Origin: Actinomycetota bacterium
GTDB lineage: Bacteria > Actinomycetota > Actinomycetes > Streptosporangiales > Streptosporangiaceae
Length of the DNA stretch: 64,000 nucleotides
Reading direction: 5' to 3'
Assembly (NCBI GenBank): GCA_003168255.1
Contig: PMSU01000036.1
Span: 1-64,000, forward strand
In this document: positions 1 to 8,620 of the stretch, piece by piece
How positions within the stretch are numbered: position 1 is the first letter of the stretch
Layout: every line of letters starts with the position of its first letter
Made by a program: the position numbers and the translations under genes
Notes under the pieces: generated by a model
The model's database searches: none
What the model saw: only the letters and a program-made list of their open reading frames with translations
What the model was told of the DNA's origin: nothing

Positions 1-515
1 CCGCAGACGTTGACCGGAACCTTGACCGGAACGCGTACCTGGTTGCCGCCGAGGATGGAGCTGTCGCCCGACGTCCCGTACGATCCGCCACCGGAGCCGC
101 CGGACACCAAAGCGCCGCCCTGGCAGCCCGCCGCAGCGGCAGCGTCCAGCACGGCCAGCGCGTTTCCGCAGACGTTGACCGGAACGCTAACCGGGACGGA
201 CACCTGGTTGCCGCCGCCGATCGAGTTGTTACCTGAAGTCCACGCCGATCCGCCGCTACCGGAGCCGCCGCCCCAGCCGTGGGACACCGAGGCGCCGCCC
301 TGGCAGCCGCCAAAGGCATCGCCCAGCACGGCCAGCGCGTTTCCGCAGACGTTGACCGGAACCGACACCGGGACGCTGATCTGGTTGCCGCCCAGGATGC
401 TGTTGTTACCTGAGGTCGTGCCTGCGCTGGCAATTCCTACGGTCCCCGCACCCGCGGCGACGAAGCTTGCAGTAACCATGGCCGCTCGCGCGGTCCACCG
501 GGTCCATGAACGCAT
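1..515 (-). CDS. Multi-domain chaplin, C-terminus beyond window edge
   Basis: Secreted hydrophobic surface protein of aerial hyphae and spores. Seen: an RBS (GAGGAG) 8 nt before ATG 515, a signal peptide of about 31 residues ending in an Ala-rich cleavage region, then repeated chaplin units. Unit 1 has cysteines at about 57 and 71, unit 2 at about 116 and 131, and a third unit is entered at the edge (Cys about 171). Each has the GNQxxxPVxxPVNVCGN core. Gly/Ser-rich linkers separate the units. Long chaplins of Streptomyces usually have two chaplin units and a sortase signal; at least three here is unusual. The C-terminus, and therefore any sortase signal, is not visible. Confidence 0.9.
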   Translation of the reverse strand, partial: MRSWTRWTARAAMVTASFVAAGAGTVGIASAGTTSGNNSILGGNQISVPVSVPVNVCGNALAVLGDAFGGCQGGASVSHGWGGGSGSGGSAWTSGNNSIGGGNQVSVPVSVPVNVCGNALAVLDAAAAAGCQGGALVSGGSGGGSYGTSGDSSILGGNQVRVPVKVPVNVC

Positions 516-540
516 GGTGCGCTCCTCATTCCGTTGAGTT

Positions 541-680
541 GTTGATCTTGGTATAGGAAGATTCAGGTGAATGCTGACTGTAAGTTATCTATTGATAGCA
601 CTGCGTGACCAGCATGGACCACGCTTCGCGCCAGGCGCACGGCTTGCACCGGGCGGCTCCAGGCCAGTCGGGAGCCGGGG
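541..680. other. Intergenic, chaplin upstream region
   Basis: AT-richer stretch between the chaplin start and the stop of the next minus-strand gene. It must hold the chaplin promoter, but I see no convincing -10/-35 pair. Confidence 0.4.
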
Positions 681-1889
681 CTAGTCGGGTGTAACGGCGG
701 GGTCGTTCGCCCCCAGACGGCCGACGGGCCATCTGGACGCCCTGATGCGGACGAGCCTGCCCGCTGGGTTGCGGGTGCCCACGGTTGGCGGTGCCTGGGC
801 GGCCAGCTGCGCCGCTCCTGGGCCACCACTCGACGAGGTGGGATCGGTCTGGGTAGTCGCGGCTGAGTCCACCCGCTCTGCGGGCAAGCGCCGGCGCGGC
901 TCGCTGGGATGACGAACGGCCGCGCCCGAGTGGCGCGCGCCCGCGCCCTTGCTCGGGTCGTTGCCGACCAGCGACTCGGCCGCCACCGTCGGATACCCGG
1001 CCAGGCGGCGACCTAGCGACGTCAGCCGGGCCGCACGGGCAGCGGGGCGTCTCGCGACGGCCGACACGGGAGTCAGCGACCGGACGCTCGCCGGACTTGC
1101 GCCTGGCCGGCCGGCAAAGACCGCGGCCTGTGCTCCAGTTACGGCGGTTGCCGGCACCTGTAGTACGGCTGACGCAGGTTCATCGAGAATCTTTGCGACG
1201 CTCGTAACCTGGCCGCCTGTGGCTGAGGCTTCGAGGCCGGAGGCCAGCGACACGACCTGGCCAGGTGCGGCCGACAGGGCGCCGGTCGCGGGCTTGGCCG
1301 CTGCCTGCACGGCGCTGGTCGCGGGCTTGGCCGCTGCCTGCACGGCGCTGGTCGCTACCTGCACGGGGCTGACAGCTCTCTGCGCGGCCGAAGCTTGGTT
1401 CCCGGCGCCGACGCCCGCACTGCCGGGGAAGCTCGGCAATGCAAGAAGCGTCGACGCCGGGCGCTGTGCGACCGGAGACGGCCCGGCCTGCGCGGCATCG
1501 GAACCGGCCAGTAGAGCGTTAGCCGGGATTCCGGTCAGAAGTACGTGCGGGGCCGCCGGCGCCGTGATCTGAGAGGCGTAAGCGTGCCCTGCGCTGGTAG
1601 CGAGCCAGCCGCAGAGCAGGAAGCCACCTGTGACAAGGCCACGGCCAACCAGCCGCCAGCCATGTCCGCGCGCGCGTCCGGATGCAGCAGAGCGGTCGGC
1701 GGTGCCATCGCCGGCCAGCTGCCCGTGGGGTGCAGGCCAGCCCTCGCCGACCAGCTGTGGATCTGACGCACGCCAGGTGGTGCCGGGCGCGCAGCACCGC
1801 GCGCCAGCGGCGTGGAGCGGCTCATGAGCCGGCTCCGGCCTGGTGGGCCCGGCGAGCCTGTGTGGCTCGGTCGGCCCGGTACGTCGCAC
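681..1889 (-). CDS. Ala-rich secreted or membrane-anchored hypothetical protein
   Basis: 402 residues from GTG 1889, preceded by a strong GGGAGG RBS. A single hydrophobic segment lies at about residues 84-105, after a long basic N-terminal stretch, so this is probably a secreted or type II membrane-anchored protein. The rest is Ala/Pro/Ser-rich and low complexity, with an imperfect tandem repeat (SAVQAAAKPAT units near residues 182-203) that is also a near-identical DNA direct repeat around 1306-1350. I recognise no catalytic domain. Position beside a chaplin suggests a cell-surface role, which is inference. Confidence 0.6.
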   Translation of the reverse strand: MRRTGPTEPHRLAGPTRPEPAHEPLHAAGARCCAPGTTWRASDPQLVGEGWPAPHGQLAGDGTADRSAASGRARGHGWRLVGRGLVTGGFLLCGWLATSAGHAYASQITAPAAPHVLLTGIPANALLAGSDAAQAGPSPVAQRPASTLLALPSFPGSAGVGAGNQASAAQRAVSPVQVATSAVQAAAKPATSAVQAAAKPATGALSAAPGQVVSLASGLEASATGGQVTSVAKILDEPASAVLQVPATAVTGAQAAVFAGRPGASPASVRSLTPVSAVARRPAARAARLTSLGRRLAGYPTVAAESLVGNDPSKGAGARHSGAAVRHPSEPRRRLPAERVDSAATTQTDPTSSSGGPGAAQLAAQAPPTVGTRNPAGRLVRIRASRWPVGRLGANDPAVTPD

Positions 1890-2101
1890 CTGCGACCCTC
1901 CCTTGACTGCAACGAGCGAAAAGATCTGACCCGCTCACCGGACCCGTAATGCCTGGGGGGACACGGCCCGGCGAGGCTCGGCCCCGCACAATGCGTCACC
2001 ATAACAGCACTGAACGTGTCCGAGGGGTTCAATTCTCCGAATGGCCGCCGGCGTGTTATTCGGGTGTCTCCGCCGCGAGCGGCCTGACCTCGGCTGAAGC
2101 C

Positions 2102-3433
2102 CTAGCAAAGATCGAGAAATTTATCCAGTACGCGCACTCCGAAAGCCAGTGCGTCAACCGGAACTCGCTCATCTACACCATGGAACATTCCGGAAAAATC
2201 GAGATCTGCCGGGAGCCTAAGCGGGGCGAAACCGAAGCACCTGATACCCAGCCTGCTAAACGACTTCGCATCGGTTCCGCCGGACAGGCAGTACGGGATG
2301 ACGCTGGCCCCGGGCTCTTCGGCCTGGAGCGCGCCAACCATCGCCGCGCATAGCTCGCCGTCGAACGTCGTCTCCACCGCGATGTCGTGATGGATGAACT
2401 CGCGCTCCACGTGCGGGCCGAGCAGACGGTCAAGCTCGGCAAAAAACTCCTCTTCGTAGCCAGGTAGGAAACGGCCGTCTATATCGGCAGACGCCGACTG
2501 AGGGACGACGTTGACTTTATAGCCCGCCGACAGGACTGTCGGATTTATCGTATTTCTCAGCGTTGCGCCGATAAGCCGCGAGATCGGTCCTAGCTTGCTG
2601 ATTGATTGGCGGAGGTCGTTCGGATCAAAATCAATGCCAAGCGCCGAGCAGGCTGCCTCGAGGAACGCGCGGGTAGCGGGGATGAGCCGTTCCGGCCAGT
2701 CGTGTCGGCCGATCCGCGCCACGGTCTCAGCCAGTTCGGTGACCGCGTTCTCCGAGTTCAGCATCGAGCCGTGACCCGCGGTGCCGCGGGCGGTCAGCCG
2801 CAGCCAGGCCATCCCCTTCTCCGCTGTCTGGAGCACGTAGAGCCGCCGGCCGCCGAGCGTGACGCTGAAGCCGCCGACCTCGCCGATCGCCTCAGTGCAA
2901 TCCTCGAAGAGGTGCCGGTGGTTATCCGCCAGCCAGCGCGCGCCGTAGCTGCCGCCGGCCTCCTCGTCGGCCAGGAAAGCGAGCACTATGTCGCGGGCCG
3001 GCCGGCGCCCTTCGCGCATCCGCTGCCTGATCACGGCGAGGACCATGGCGTCCATGTCCTTCATGTCCACCGCGCCGCGGCCCCAGACGCAGCCGTCGTG
3101 CACGTCGCCGGAGAAGGGATGCCGCCGCCAGTCCGCGGCGTTGGCCGGCACCACGTCGAGGTGACCGTGGATAAGGAGCGCGGGCCGCGTGCTGTCCTGG
3201 CCGGGGATGCGCGCGACCACGCTGGCGCGCTTTGGGTCAGACTCGAGGATGGTCGGCTCGACGCCTACCTCGGCTAGCAGCGCGGCCACGTGCTCGGCTG
3301 CCTGGCGCTCGCCGGGGCCGGAGTTGTCGCCCGGGTTGGTGGTGTCGATGCGGATGAGGCCGGAGCAGAGTTCGGCGACCTCGTCCTCGGCGGATCGGAA
3401 GCTTGCCTTGGCGGCGCCTGGGTCTTGGGTCAC
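2102..3433 (-). CDS. M20/M25/M40 family metallopeptidase (amidohydrolase)
   Basis: Zinc-dependent peptidase or amidase of the ArgE/DapE/CPG2 superfamily. From GTG 3433 the protein is 443 aa. Seen: the HGHLDVVP metal motif (H91, D93), the bridging Asp in GRGAVDMKD (D123), the DEEAGG acidic pair (E157, E158) and a late TDAKSF segment; the dimerisation lid lies between. A longer reading frame runs upstream, but it would overlap the tRNA and lacks family similarity, so I chose the GTG. Substrate cannot be told; actinomycete relatives are usually annotated as dipeptidases or succinyl-diaminopimelate desuccinylase-like. Confidence 0.88.
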   Translation of the reverse strand: MTQDPGAAKASFRSAEDEVAELCSGLIRIDTTNPGDNSGPGERQAAEHVAALLAEVGVEPTILESDPKRASVVARIPGQDSTRPALLIHGHLDVVPANAADWRRHPFSGDVHDGCVWGRGAVDMKDMDAMVLAVIRQRMREGRRPARDIVLAFLADEEAGGSYGARWLADNHRHLFEDCTEAIGEVGGFSVTLGGRRLYVLQTAEKGMAWLRLTARGTAGHGSMLNSENAVTELAETVARIGRHDWPERLIPATRAFLEAACSALGIDFDPNDLRQSISKLGPISRLIGATLRNTINPTVLSAGYKVNVVPQSASADIDGRFLPGYEEEFFAELDRLLGPHVEREFIHHDIAVETTFDGELCAAMVGALQAEEPGASVIPYCLSGGTDAKSFSRLGIRCFGFAPLRLPADLDFSGMFHGVDERVPVDALAFGVRVLDKFLDLC

Positions 3434-3613
3434 CTGATCATCGTCGCATGCGCTCGGACTGCTGGGCAGGGCGTGCCTGGTCTGGCCTCGCCCGGCGGTG
3501 CGGCGGTGTGCGGGCCCGCGAAGACAGCCAGCGGAGGGGAAGCCGGCCTGCGCGAATCGCCTACGTTTGCTATCGTGAGGCGGCCGGTACGGGTACAACC
3601 GTAGGCGGCGCAT

Positions 3614-3698
3614 GTCCGGGTGGCGGAATAGGCAGACGCGCTAGCTTGAGGTGCTAGTGCCCGTATAGGGCATGGGGGTTCAAGTCCCCCCTCGGACA
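3614..3698 (+). tRNA. tRNA-Leu (anticodon GAG)
   Basis: 85 nt. The acceptor arm GTCCGGG pairs with CTCGGAC with A as discriminator. The anticodon stem CTAGC/GCTAG holds a seven-base loop TTGAGGT, so the anticodon is GAG, reading CUC/CUU. A long variable arm (class II) and a GTTCAAG T-loop are present. CCA is not encoded. Its 3' end is the integration target for the elements described to the right. Confidence 0.95.
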
Positions 3699-3700
3699 CA
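3678..3700 (+). other. attL-like site within tRNA-Leu 3' end
   Basis: The T-loop to discriminator segment plus two bases is repeated exactly (23 nt) at 24389-24411, and partly at 16223, 8735, 12984 and 36264. Tyrosine and some serine integrases of actinomycete integrative elements use tRNA 3' ends as attB; on integration the tRNA is restored and a partial copy marks the far end. Confidence 0.7.
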
Positions 3701-3789
3701 ACATTTGTACATGGGCACCGGTATCCGGGCATGGCGGAACGTCACCCAGGCTCAGGCTTCTGCTAGTGCTGGGCGATTTGTCCGGTTGG

Positions 3790-4716
3790 CTACCTCCCTT
3801 TCTGCAAGTGCTTCCCTGACGTGTGGACGCGAAGCGCCCGGGTGATTAGCTTGCGTGGCCGATGATCGTGGCCGGGGCTTCGGCGGTGTCTGCCCGCAGG
3901 GTCTTGGACAGTGAGTCGTAGATGAGGGTGATGTGGTGGGCTCGCAGGTAGCCGATCACGTCCGGTCCGCTCACCAGGGAGAAGACATCTACTCCACGGC
4001 GGGTGCGGCGTCTTGTGCGCCCGGCGGATGCGCGGAGGGCCGGTTACCGGGAGACGGCCGTTGTCACGCAACATAGCTACTGCTGGATGCGGATTGTGCA
4101 ACTGTGCCGCTACTGGCACCGGGACGGGGGCGGCAGTCATCCAGACAGGCAGTGGGGCGAGCGTCAAGATGCGCTTGCGCCAGCTCGGGTGAGCGCTGAT
4201 GAGCTGCAGGCCCGGTGGCAGCTTGCCGAACCGGCGGACGGCCCGGATCTGGGCATCCAAACGGGCACGTTCCTGGTCTGTGGCCAAATCAAAAGTCAGG
4301 GTCCCCCCAGCCTCCTGGATCTGAGCGATCAGGCTCTCAGCGGCGGAGGGAGACCTCGCTGGTGGCAGCTCTATATGCAGTGCCCCGAGCGGATCATGAG
4401 TCTCATTAGCAACTCCAGGCGTGGCTGGGCGCTGCATCTGTGGCTTTCGTGATCTGGGCACCGTTGGCCGTGGAGTTCCAGCCGTAGCTGTCCTGCTCGG
4501 GTAGTCGCCATGATCGAGGTAGTGCTGACCGTCCGGTCGCATCACCGCATGCCAGATGCCGTTCTGGCGTCGCACTGCGACTAGGCCCCGGGCCTCCAAA
4601 GCGCGCGCTGAGTGTTTGTGGGTTTCATCAGGCCACACACCGGCAGGGCAGCCATCAGCGACCCACTGGAGGACAGCAAGCTGGCGCGGTGTCAATGGTG
4701 AGGCCGACATGACCAT
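3790..4716 (-). pseudogene. Chimeric remnant of the element protein seen at 14690
   Basis: The first about 190 residues are clearly related to the intact protein at 14690-16087: an N-terminal winged-helix-like block (LTPRQLAVLQWVADG against LSERQLLLLRRIGDG, then LDHGDYPSR against LDHGHHPDR), and a second block with IAQIQEAGGTLTF against IEQLQREGGTLTV. After about residue 195 the reading becomes a Pro/Arg/His-rich tail with no similarity; there it runs out of frame over the recombinase relic at 3846-4010. So the 3' two-thirds were lost by recombination with a recombinase gene end. Starts at ATG 4716 (or 4710). Confidence 0.65.
3846..4010 (-). pseudogene. Serine recombinase C-terminal relic (copy 1)
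   Basis: Minus strand, stop TAA at 3848-3846. The reading gives a segment VIGYLRAHHITLIYD followed by SKTLRAD, matching the extreme C-termini of the recombinase fragments ending at 13114 and 36400 (VIDSLRTAGVTLTYD and LIGQLRNAHITLTYN). Only about 45-50 codons remain and they lie in a different frame from the overlapping reading frame 3790-4716. The sequence just 3' of it (3720-3750) also resembles the DNA 3' of the other two copies. It lies immediately beside the tRNA-Leu att site. Confidence 0.6.
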
Positions 4717-4855
4717 CCTTTGTAGCCGACGATGCCGTTACGCGGACGGTGAATCATGCGCGACACGGCCATGGCCCACCGACGCCGTCACCTCGTGACC
4801 GCCACTTCCGATCGCCCAGTCGTGACGCTGTAACACCCAAACGTAGATTAACATT

Positions 4856-4883
4856 TTGACACCCTTAGGGTTCATGCTACGCT
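4856..4883 (+). promoter_or_regulatory. Predicted promoter of the QueC-like operon
   Basis: TTGACA (4856-4861), 16-nt spacer, TACGCT (4878-4883), in an unusually AT-rich stretch for this window. The predicted start of transcription leaves a leader of about 40 nt to ATG 4930, which has GGAGACGGGG as RBS. Confidence 0.6.
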
Positions 4884-4929
4884 CAATCTGTTTACATAGT
4901 TCAAAATCAAGATCACTTCGGAGACGGGG

Positions 4930-5532
4930 ATGCCGGACGACGACAGGCTGCCGCGGTCTCTGAGCGCCCGTTGGTGGCGGGCGCTCAAGGCCTTCCAGGC
5001 AGGCGAGCCGCCAGAGGCGATCGAGCACCACGTCGCGAAGGCCACTGCGGAGACACTCCGCCGTACTCATGGGGTTCCCGAACTGCCGGCACTCAGCGTG
5101 CAGATGTACCTGGCTGTCGCGTCCGGCTACCCCAGTCACGACGACGATGGCAGCAGCAGCCAGCCGCTGCCGATCCATACCCCAACCCGGCTCGCCCGGC
5201 AAGCCGTAGATGTCCTGTCGGTCATGATGAAGGACCGCCTGGCCCTCACCTCGCCGGAGACTGCCGCATTATTGCTGGCCCGCCGGGTGGTCGCCGAGGT
5301 CGCCTATGCGTTCGGGCTGGACCGGATGGCTCCTGTTCTCATGGGCGATGGCTTCGACCCAGTCGAGCTTCGCCATCGATTCGACGGCATCGTCCAGAGC
5401 AATCCGCTGGGCGAACTGGCGAAACGGCTGCTCGCGCACCCGGATGGCAGCGGGCTCCGCGCGCCAGGACAACGACGGCCAAAGTTCGCTACCGCCGACC
5501 TCATGGATGTCAATATCGAGGACATGCTGTGA
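4930..5532 (+). CDS. Hypothetical protein, first gene of QueC/ImmA/PIN operon
   Basis: 200 aa, not recognised. No membrane segment or signal peptide; mixed helical character with a WWRALKAF segment near residue 17 and Asp-rich stretches near the N-terminus and in the middle (DDDGSSS). Contains a TTA leucine codon (about 5269-5271), rare in such genomes. Its stop overlaps the GTG of the QueC-like gene (GTGA), implying translational coupling and a shared function. In Qat and type IV CBASS defence loci a QueC-like enzyme is likewise paired with a partner protein; whether this one is the equivalent partner is inference. Confidence 0.75.
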   Translation: MPDDDRLPRSLSARWWRALKAFQAGEPPEAIEHHVAKATAETLRRTHGVPELPALSVQMYLAVASGYPSHDDDGSSSQPLPIHTPTRLARQAVDVLSVMMKDRLALTSPETAALLLARRVVAEVAYAFGLDRMAPVLMGDGFDPVELRHRFDGIVQSNPLGELAKRLLAHPDGSGLRAPGQRRPKFATADLMDVNIEDML

Positions 5533-6905
5533 ACCTGGCCATCTCCGGCTTGTCATCGCCCGCCGCGCGTTTCGCGTCGAGTGGATCAGCTCCCATGCCA
5601 CTGAGGTTCGGGGCCGACATGAAGTTGTCGGGCCACGCCGTCGTCAACCGTCTGTCACGGGCCTTGCCTGCACTGGCGGCTGATCTGCTCGAGGTCGCGG
5701 CATGCATCTACGCGATCGACCGGCTAGTCCCCCGGCCGGCTGAGCGCCAACGCCCTCTTGGTGTGGTGTGGACCCGGTCACTATGGGCGGACATCCCTGT
5801 CCGCGAACCGGATCGGTGGTGCCAGCAGATCCCACTGCTCACCCAGTTGCTGCACTGGCTGACCGACGACGACTGGGTTCTGGAGTTCAGCCAGCTTCAA
5901 TCAGGGGCCGGGGTGCTCGATACGTCACAGCAGTACCTATTCGACACCGTGCCCCCCGACGCCATGCCTGTCCTCTTCTCCGGCGGCCTCGACTCGGCCG
6001 CAGGACTCGCCGTGGAACTACTTCACAGCGACGCAGTCGGCGTCAGCGTTCACACCAACGGATGGATGTGGCGGGTCCAGCAACGGGTGCTAGCCGCTCT
6101 GAATGAGGCTTCGCACCACCAATGCGTGCCGCTCCGGTATCGGGTCAGCGTGCGCGACAGCACAGAATCGAGCCAGCGTTCCCGAGGGCTGTTGTTCCTG
6201 GCAGCCGGAGTTGCGACCGCCTGGGCCGTTCACCAGGATCATCTCCGGGTCTTCGAGAACGGCATCGGGGCGGTCAACCTTCCATATATCCGGTCTCAGC
6301 AGGGCGCGGAGGCAAGCAAATCTGTGCATCCACTGACCTTGCGCCTAGTCCAGGATCTGGCAAGCGCGGTCAGTGGACGCACCTTCGTCATCGACGCGCC
6401 AGCAATAGCGCTGACCAAGGCTGAACTGCTCCGCTGCACGCCATCGGCGGCCCGTGAGGCTCTCGGCCTGACCGTGTCATGTGATGTCGGTTTCGCAGCC
6501 CGGGTCCCCCTGCACAGAGCATGCGGCGCATGTACCTCATGCTTGCTACGGCTCCAGTCGCTCACCGCCGCCGGGCTCACTAGCCTCCTTCCCATGGACA
6601 CCCATGAGCGGCGAGGTCACGACCGGGAATTCAACGTCAACGCCATGATCTGGCAGGTCACCCGGATGCGAGCATGCCTCGACAGCCCAGAACCATGGCG
6701 GCGCATGGTGTCTGAGTTCCCGGAACTCATCCGGGTGCCGACCTTGACGCAGCGGGAGGTGGTTAGGCTCTACCGCGCCTACGTAAAGGAATGGGACTCG
6801 AACAAGGATGCCGTGTGTGCACATGGTCTCGCGCGGCGTGAGAGCAGGACGGTTGCCTTATGCCTGAAAACACCCAAGGCCCAGCCGGACAATCCACGTC
6901 GCTAG
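5529..6905 (+). CDS. QueC-like PP-loop nucleotide-activating protein
   Basis: 458 aa from GTG 5529. Seen: an adenylating PP-loop SGGLDS (residues 151-156) and, about 180 residues later, SCDVGF followed by CGACTSCLLRL, which reproduces the four-Cys zinc site of 7-cyano-7-deazaguanine synthase (C, then CxxCxxC). An N-terminal about 140-residue extension is absent from housekeeping QueC. No queD, queE or queF is nearby, so a queuosine role is unlikely. QueC-like proteins are components of Qat (QatC) and type IV CBASS (Cap9) anti-phage systems. Coupled upstream by GTGA overlap, and overlapping the next gene by 46 nt. Confidence 0.82.
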   Translation: MNLAISGLSSPAARFASSGSAPMPLRFGADMKLSGHAVVNRLSRALPALAADLLEVAACIYAIDRLVPRPAERQRPLGVVWTRSLWADIPVREPDRWCQQIPLLTQLLHWLTDDDWVLEFSQLQSGAGVLDTSQQYLFDTVPPDAMPVLFSGGLDSAAGLAVELLHSDAVGVSVHTNGWMWRVQQRVLAALNEASHHQCVPLRYRVSVRDSTESSQRSRGLLFLAAGVATAWAVHQDHLRVFENGIGAVNLPYIRSQQGAEASKSVHPLTLRLVQDLASAVSGRTFVIDAPAIALTKAELLRCTPSAAREALGLTVSCDVGFAARVPLHRACGACTSCLLRLQSLTAAGLTSLLPMDTHERRGHDREFNVNAMIWQVTRMRACLDSPEPWRRMVSEFPELIRVPTLTQREVVRLYRAYVKEWDSNKDAVCAHGLARRESRTVALCLKTPKAQPDNPRR

Positions 6906-8062
6906 CGCTGCGGTTGCGGGCGGCAAGGGAAGCGAGCGGCCTCACGCAGGCCCAGGCGGCTGCGGAGCTGAGCGTGAGCCGTCCGCTGCTGATCGCCATG
7001 GAGAAGGGCACGCGGGAGGCTAGCCCGCACGAACTTGCCCGGCTAGCCGAGATATACCAGACGAGCCTAAGTGAAATGCTGCGCCCCGCGCCCCCGCCGG
7101 TAGCGATCGGCGCGCGCTTCCGCGCGGTGATGGCCGCGGACCAGGGCGACACCGATGCTCTCTCCTCGGCGGTGGATGAATTGCAGCGCCGTGCCGATGA
7201 CTACTTGGACTTGCTGCGCATCTCAGGCACCGAACCGCCGGGACGGCCTGAGCCCATCCGTTCCCTCCCGGCACTGGATGCGCGCCGGGCCGAAGATCTC
7301 GCGACCGAAGAGCGCAACCGGCTGGGACTTGGCGATGGACCGGTCCGGCAACTGCGCGAAGTGCTTGAAATCGAAGTCGGGCTGCGCGTATTCCTGATTC
7401 CTCTTCCGTCACGGATCGCCGGCCTGTTCGTGATCGCAGATGCACTGGGTGGTTGCGTAGCCGTCAACTCGCGGCATCCTGACGAACGGCAGCGGTGGAC
7501 ACTGGCGCATGAGTACGCCCACTACCTTGCCAACCGGGACCGCGCCGAAGTCACCCGGCTGTCTTACCTGCGCCAGCCCGAATCCGAGTACTTCGCCGAC
7601 GCGTTCGCGGCGAATTTCCTAATGCCCCGCAGTGGACTCTCTCGCAGATTCCACGAGCTCAAGCGCACAAGCTCCGACCAGGTGACCCCCTCCATGCTGG
7701 TCCAGCTCGCGCACACTTACGGCGTATCCCTGCAGGCACTGTCAAACCGCCTTGAAGACCTGGGCTTGATCCCCGCCGGAACCTGGGAGCGCCTTCGGGA
7801 GCGGAATTTCCAGTCACGGCTAGCGGCGCGAATGCTAGGCCTCGAACAGCCAGAGCAGGCCAGCGACGCGCTGCCCTTGCACTACCGCCTGCTAGCCGCG
7901 CAACTCTACACCGACGGCGAAATCACCGAGACCCAGTTCGCCCGCTACCTCCACACGGACATCGTCGGCGCCCGTCGCGCTTACGCCGAGCTGACCGAAA
8001 CTGCCGACGTGGCCAGCGACGGCTCACTGCAGATCCTCGACCTGGCCGAGGCGGCCGGCTGA
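6860..8062 (+). CDS. XRE regulator fused to ImmA/IrrE metallopeptidase
   Basis: 400 aa. An N-terminal helix-turn-helix (about residues 15-72, SGLTQAQAAAELSVS then MEKGTRE) is followed by a COG2856 zinc peptidase domain with HEYAH (H217, E218, H221) and a downstream acidic ligand in ESEYFADAFAANFLMP (E243 likely). Such proteins bind DNA and cleave repressors or antitoxins under stress, and are often paired with PIN-type toxins. Begins inside the QueC-like gene and ends 3 nt before the next ATG, so all four genes form one operon. Probably senses or regulates the operon (inference). Confidence 0.88.
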   Translation: MPENTQGPAGQSTSLALRLRAAREASGLTQAQAAAELSVSRPLLIAMEKGTREASPHELARLAEIYQTSLSEMLRPAPPPVAIGARFRAVMAADQGDTDALSSAVDELQRRADDYLDLLRISGTEPPGRPEPIRSLPALDARRAEDLATEERNRLGLGDGPVRQLREVLEIEVGLRVFLIPLPSRIAGLFVIADALGGCVAVNSRHPDERQRWTLAHEYAHYLANRDRAEVTRLSYLRQPESEYFADAFAANFLMPRSGLSRRFHELKRTSSDQVTPSMLVQLAHTYGVSLQALSNRLEDLGLIPAGTWERLRERNFQSRLAARMLGLEQPEQASDALPLHYRLLAAQLYTDGEITETQFARYLHTDIVGARRAYAELTETADVASDGSLQILDLAEAAG

Positions 8063-8065
8063 ACC

Positions 8066-8620
8066 ATGCCCAATCCCCCACTGCTCCTCGACGCATGCGT
8101 CACGATCAACCTCGTCGCAGCCGGTCAAATCCATCAGATCGCTCGCAGCATTGGCCGCAGTTGCCTAGTCACCAGACAGGCAGCGAACGAGGTTGGCCAT
8201 CTCAGAGACACCAGGGACGGCGAGACCCGGGTTATTCCAGTCAATCTCACCGATCACGTCCAACCTGGCGCCTTCGAGATCATCGACCTCGCGCCCGACG
8301 AAATCACACTCTTCGTAGAACTCGCCAGCCTGGTCGACGACGGAGAAGCCTCAACGATCGCCGTCGCCGTCAAGCGCGGCATGCCTCTGGCAACTGACGA
8401 CCGGAAAGCCCGGCGCCTTTGCACAGAGCGCGGCTTGGCCCCGCCCACCGGAACCGTCACTCTCATCAGGCACTACTGCGAAGCCCAGGCGCTCAATCAC
8501 GCCCACGTCTCACACTTGCTCCAGAGGATCAGCAGTCGTGCGAGCTTCCAGGCCCCTCGCAGTGACCCGGACCTGAAATGGTGGAACGACCATCAACCGA
8601 ATGCAGCTAACGAAGGTTAG
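8066..8620 (+). CDS. PIN-domain nuclease (toxin-like)
   Basis: 184 aa. PIN fold acidic residues visible: D9 (LLLDAC), E42 (QAANEV), the D91/D92-GEA segment and D111-D112 (ATDDRKAR). PIN proteins are Mg-dependent RNases; paired with XRE-ImmA/IrrE proteins they behave as toxin-antitoxin or defence effectors. Follows the metallopeptidase gene by 3 nt with no promoter between. Last gene of the operon; 115 nt further on is an att-like site. Confidence 0.85.
   Translation: MPNPPLLLDACVTINLVAAGQIHQIARSIGRSCLVTRQAANEVGHLRDTRDGETRVIPVNLTDHVQPGAFEIIDLAPDEITLFVELASLVDDGEASTIAVAVKRGMPLATDDRKARRLCTERGLAPPTGTVTLIRHYCEAQALNHAHVSHLLQRISSRASFQAPRSDPDLKWWNDHQPNAANEG

Noticed and set aside
10..537. Plus-strand Pro-rich reading frame over the left end
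   Set aside because: It is the antisense of the chaplin gene; the minus strand has a signal peptide, RBS and repeated chaplin units.
1306..1350. CRISPR-like repeat
   Set aside because: Two adjacent in-frame copies of an Ala-rich codon block in a coding sequence, no spacers.
2606..3277. Plus-strand 223-codon frame opposite the M20 peptidase
   Set aside because: Antisense shadow; no family similarity, while the minus strand has all M20 metal motifs.
5529..6905. Housekeeping queC for queuosine synthesis
   Set aside because: No queD/queE/queF nearby, a long N-terminal extension, and an island setting with toxin-like neighbours.
4930..8620. Identification as a canonical Qat system
   Set aside because: No P-loop ATPase (QatA) or TatD nuclease (QatD) in or next to the operon; only the QueC-like component is shared.
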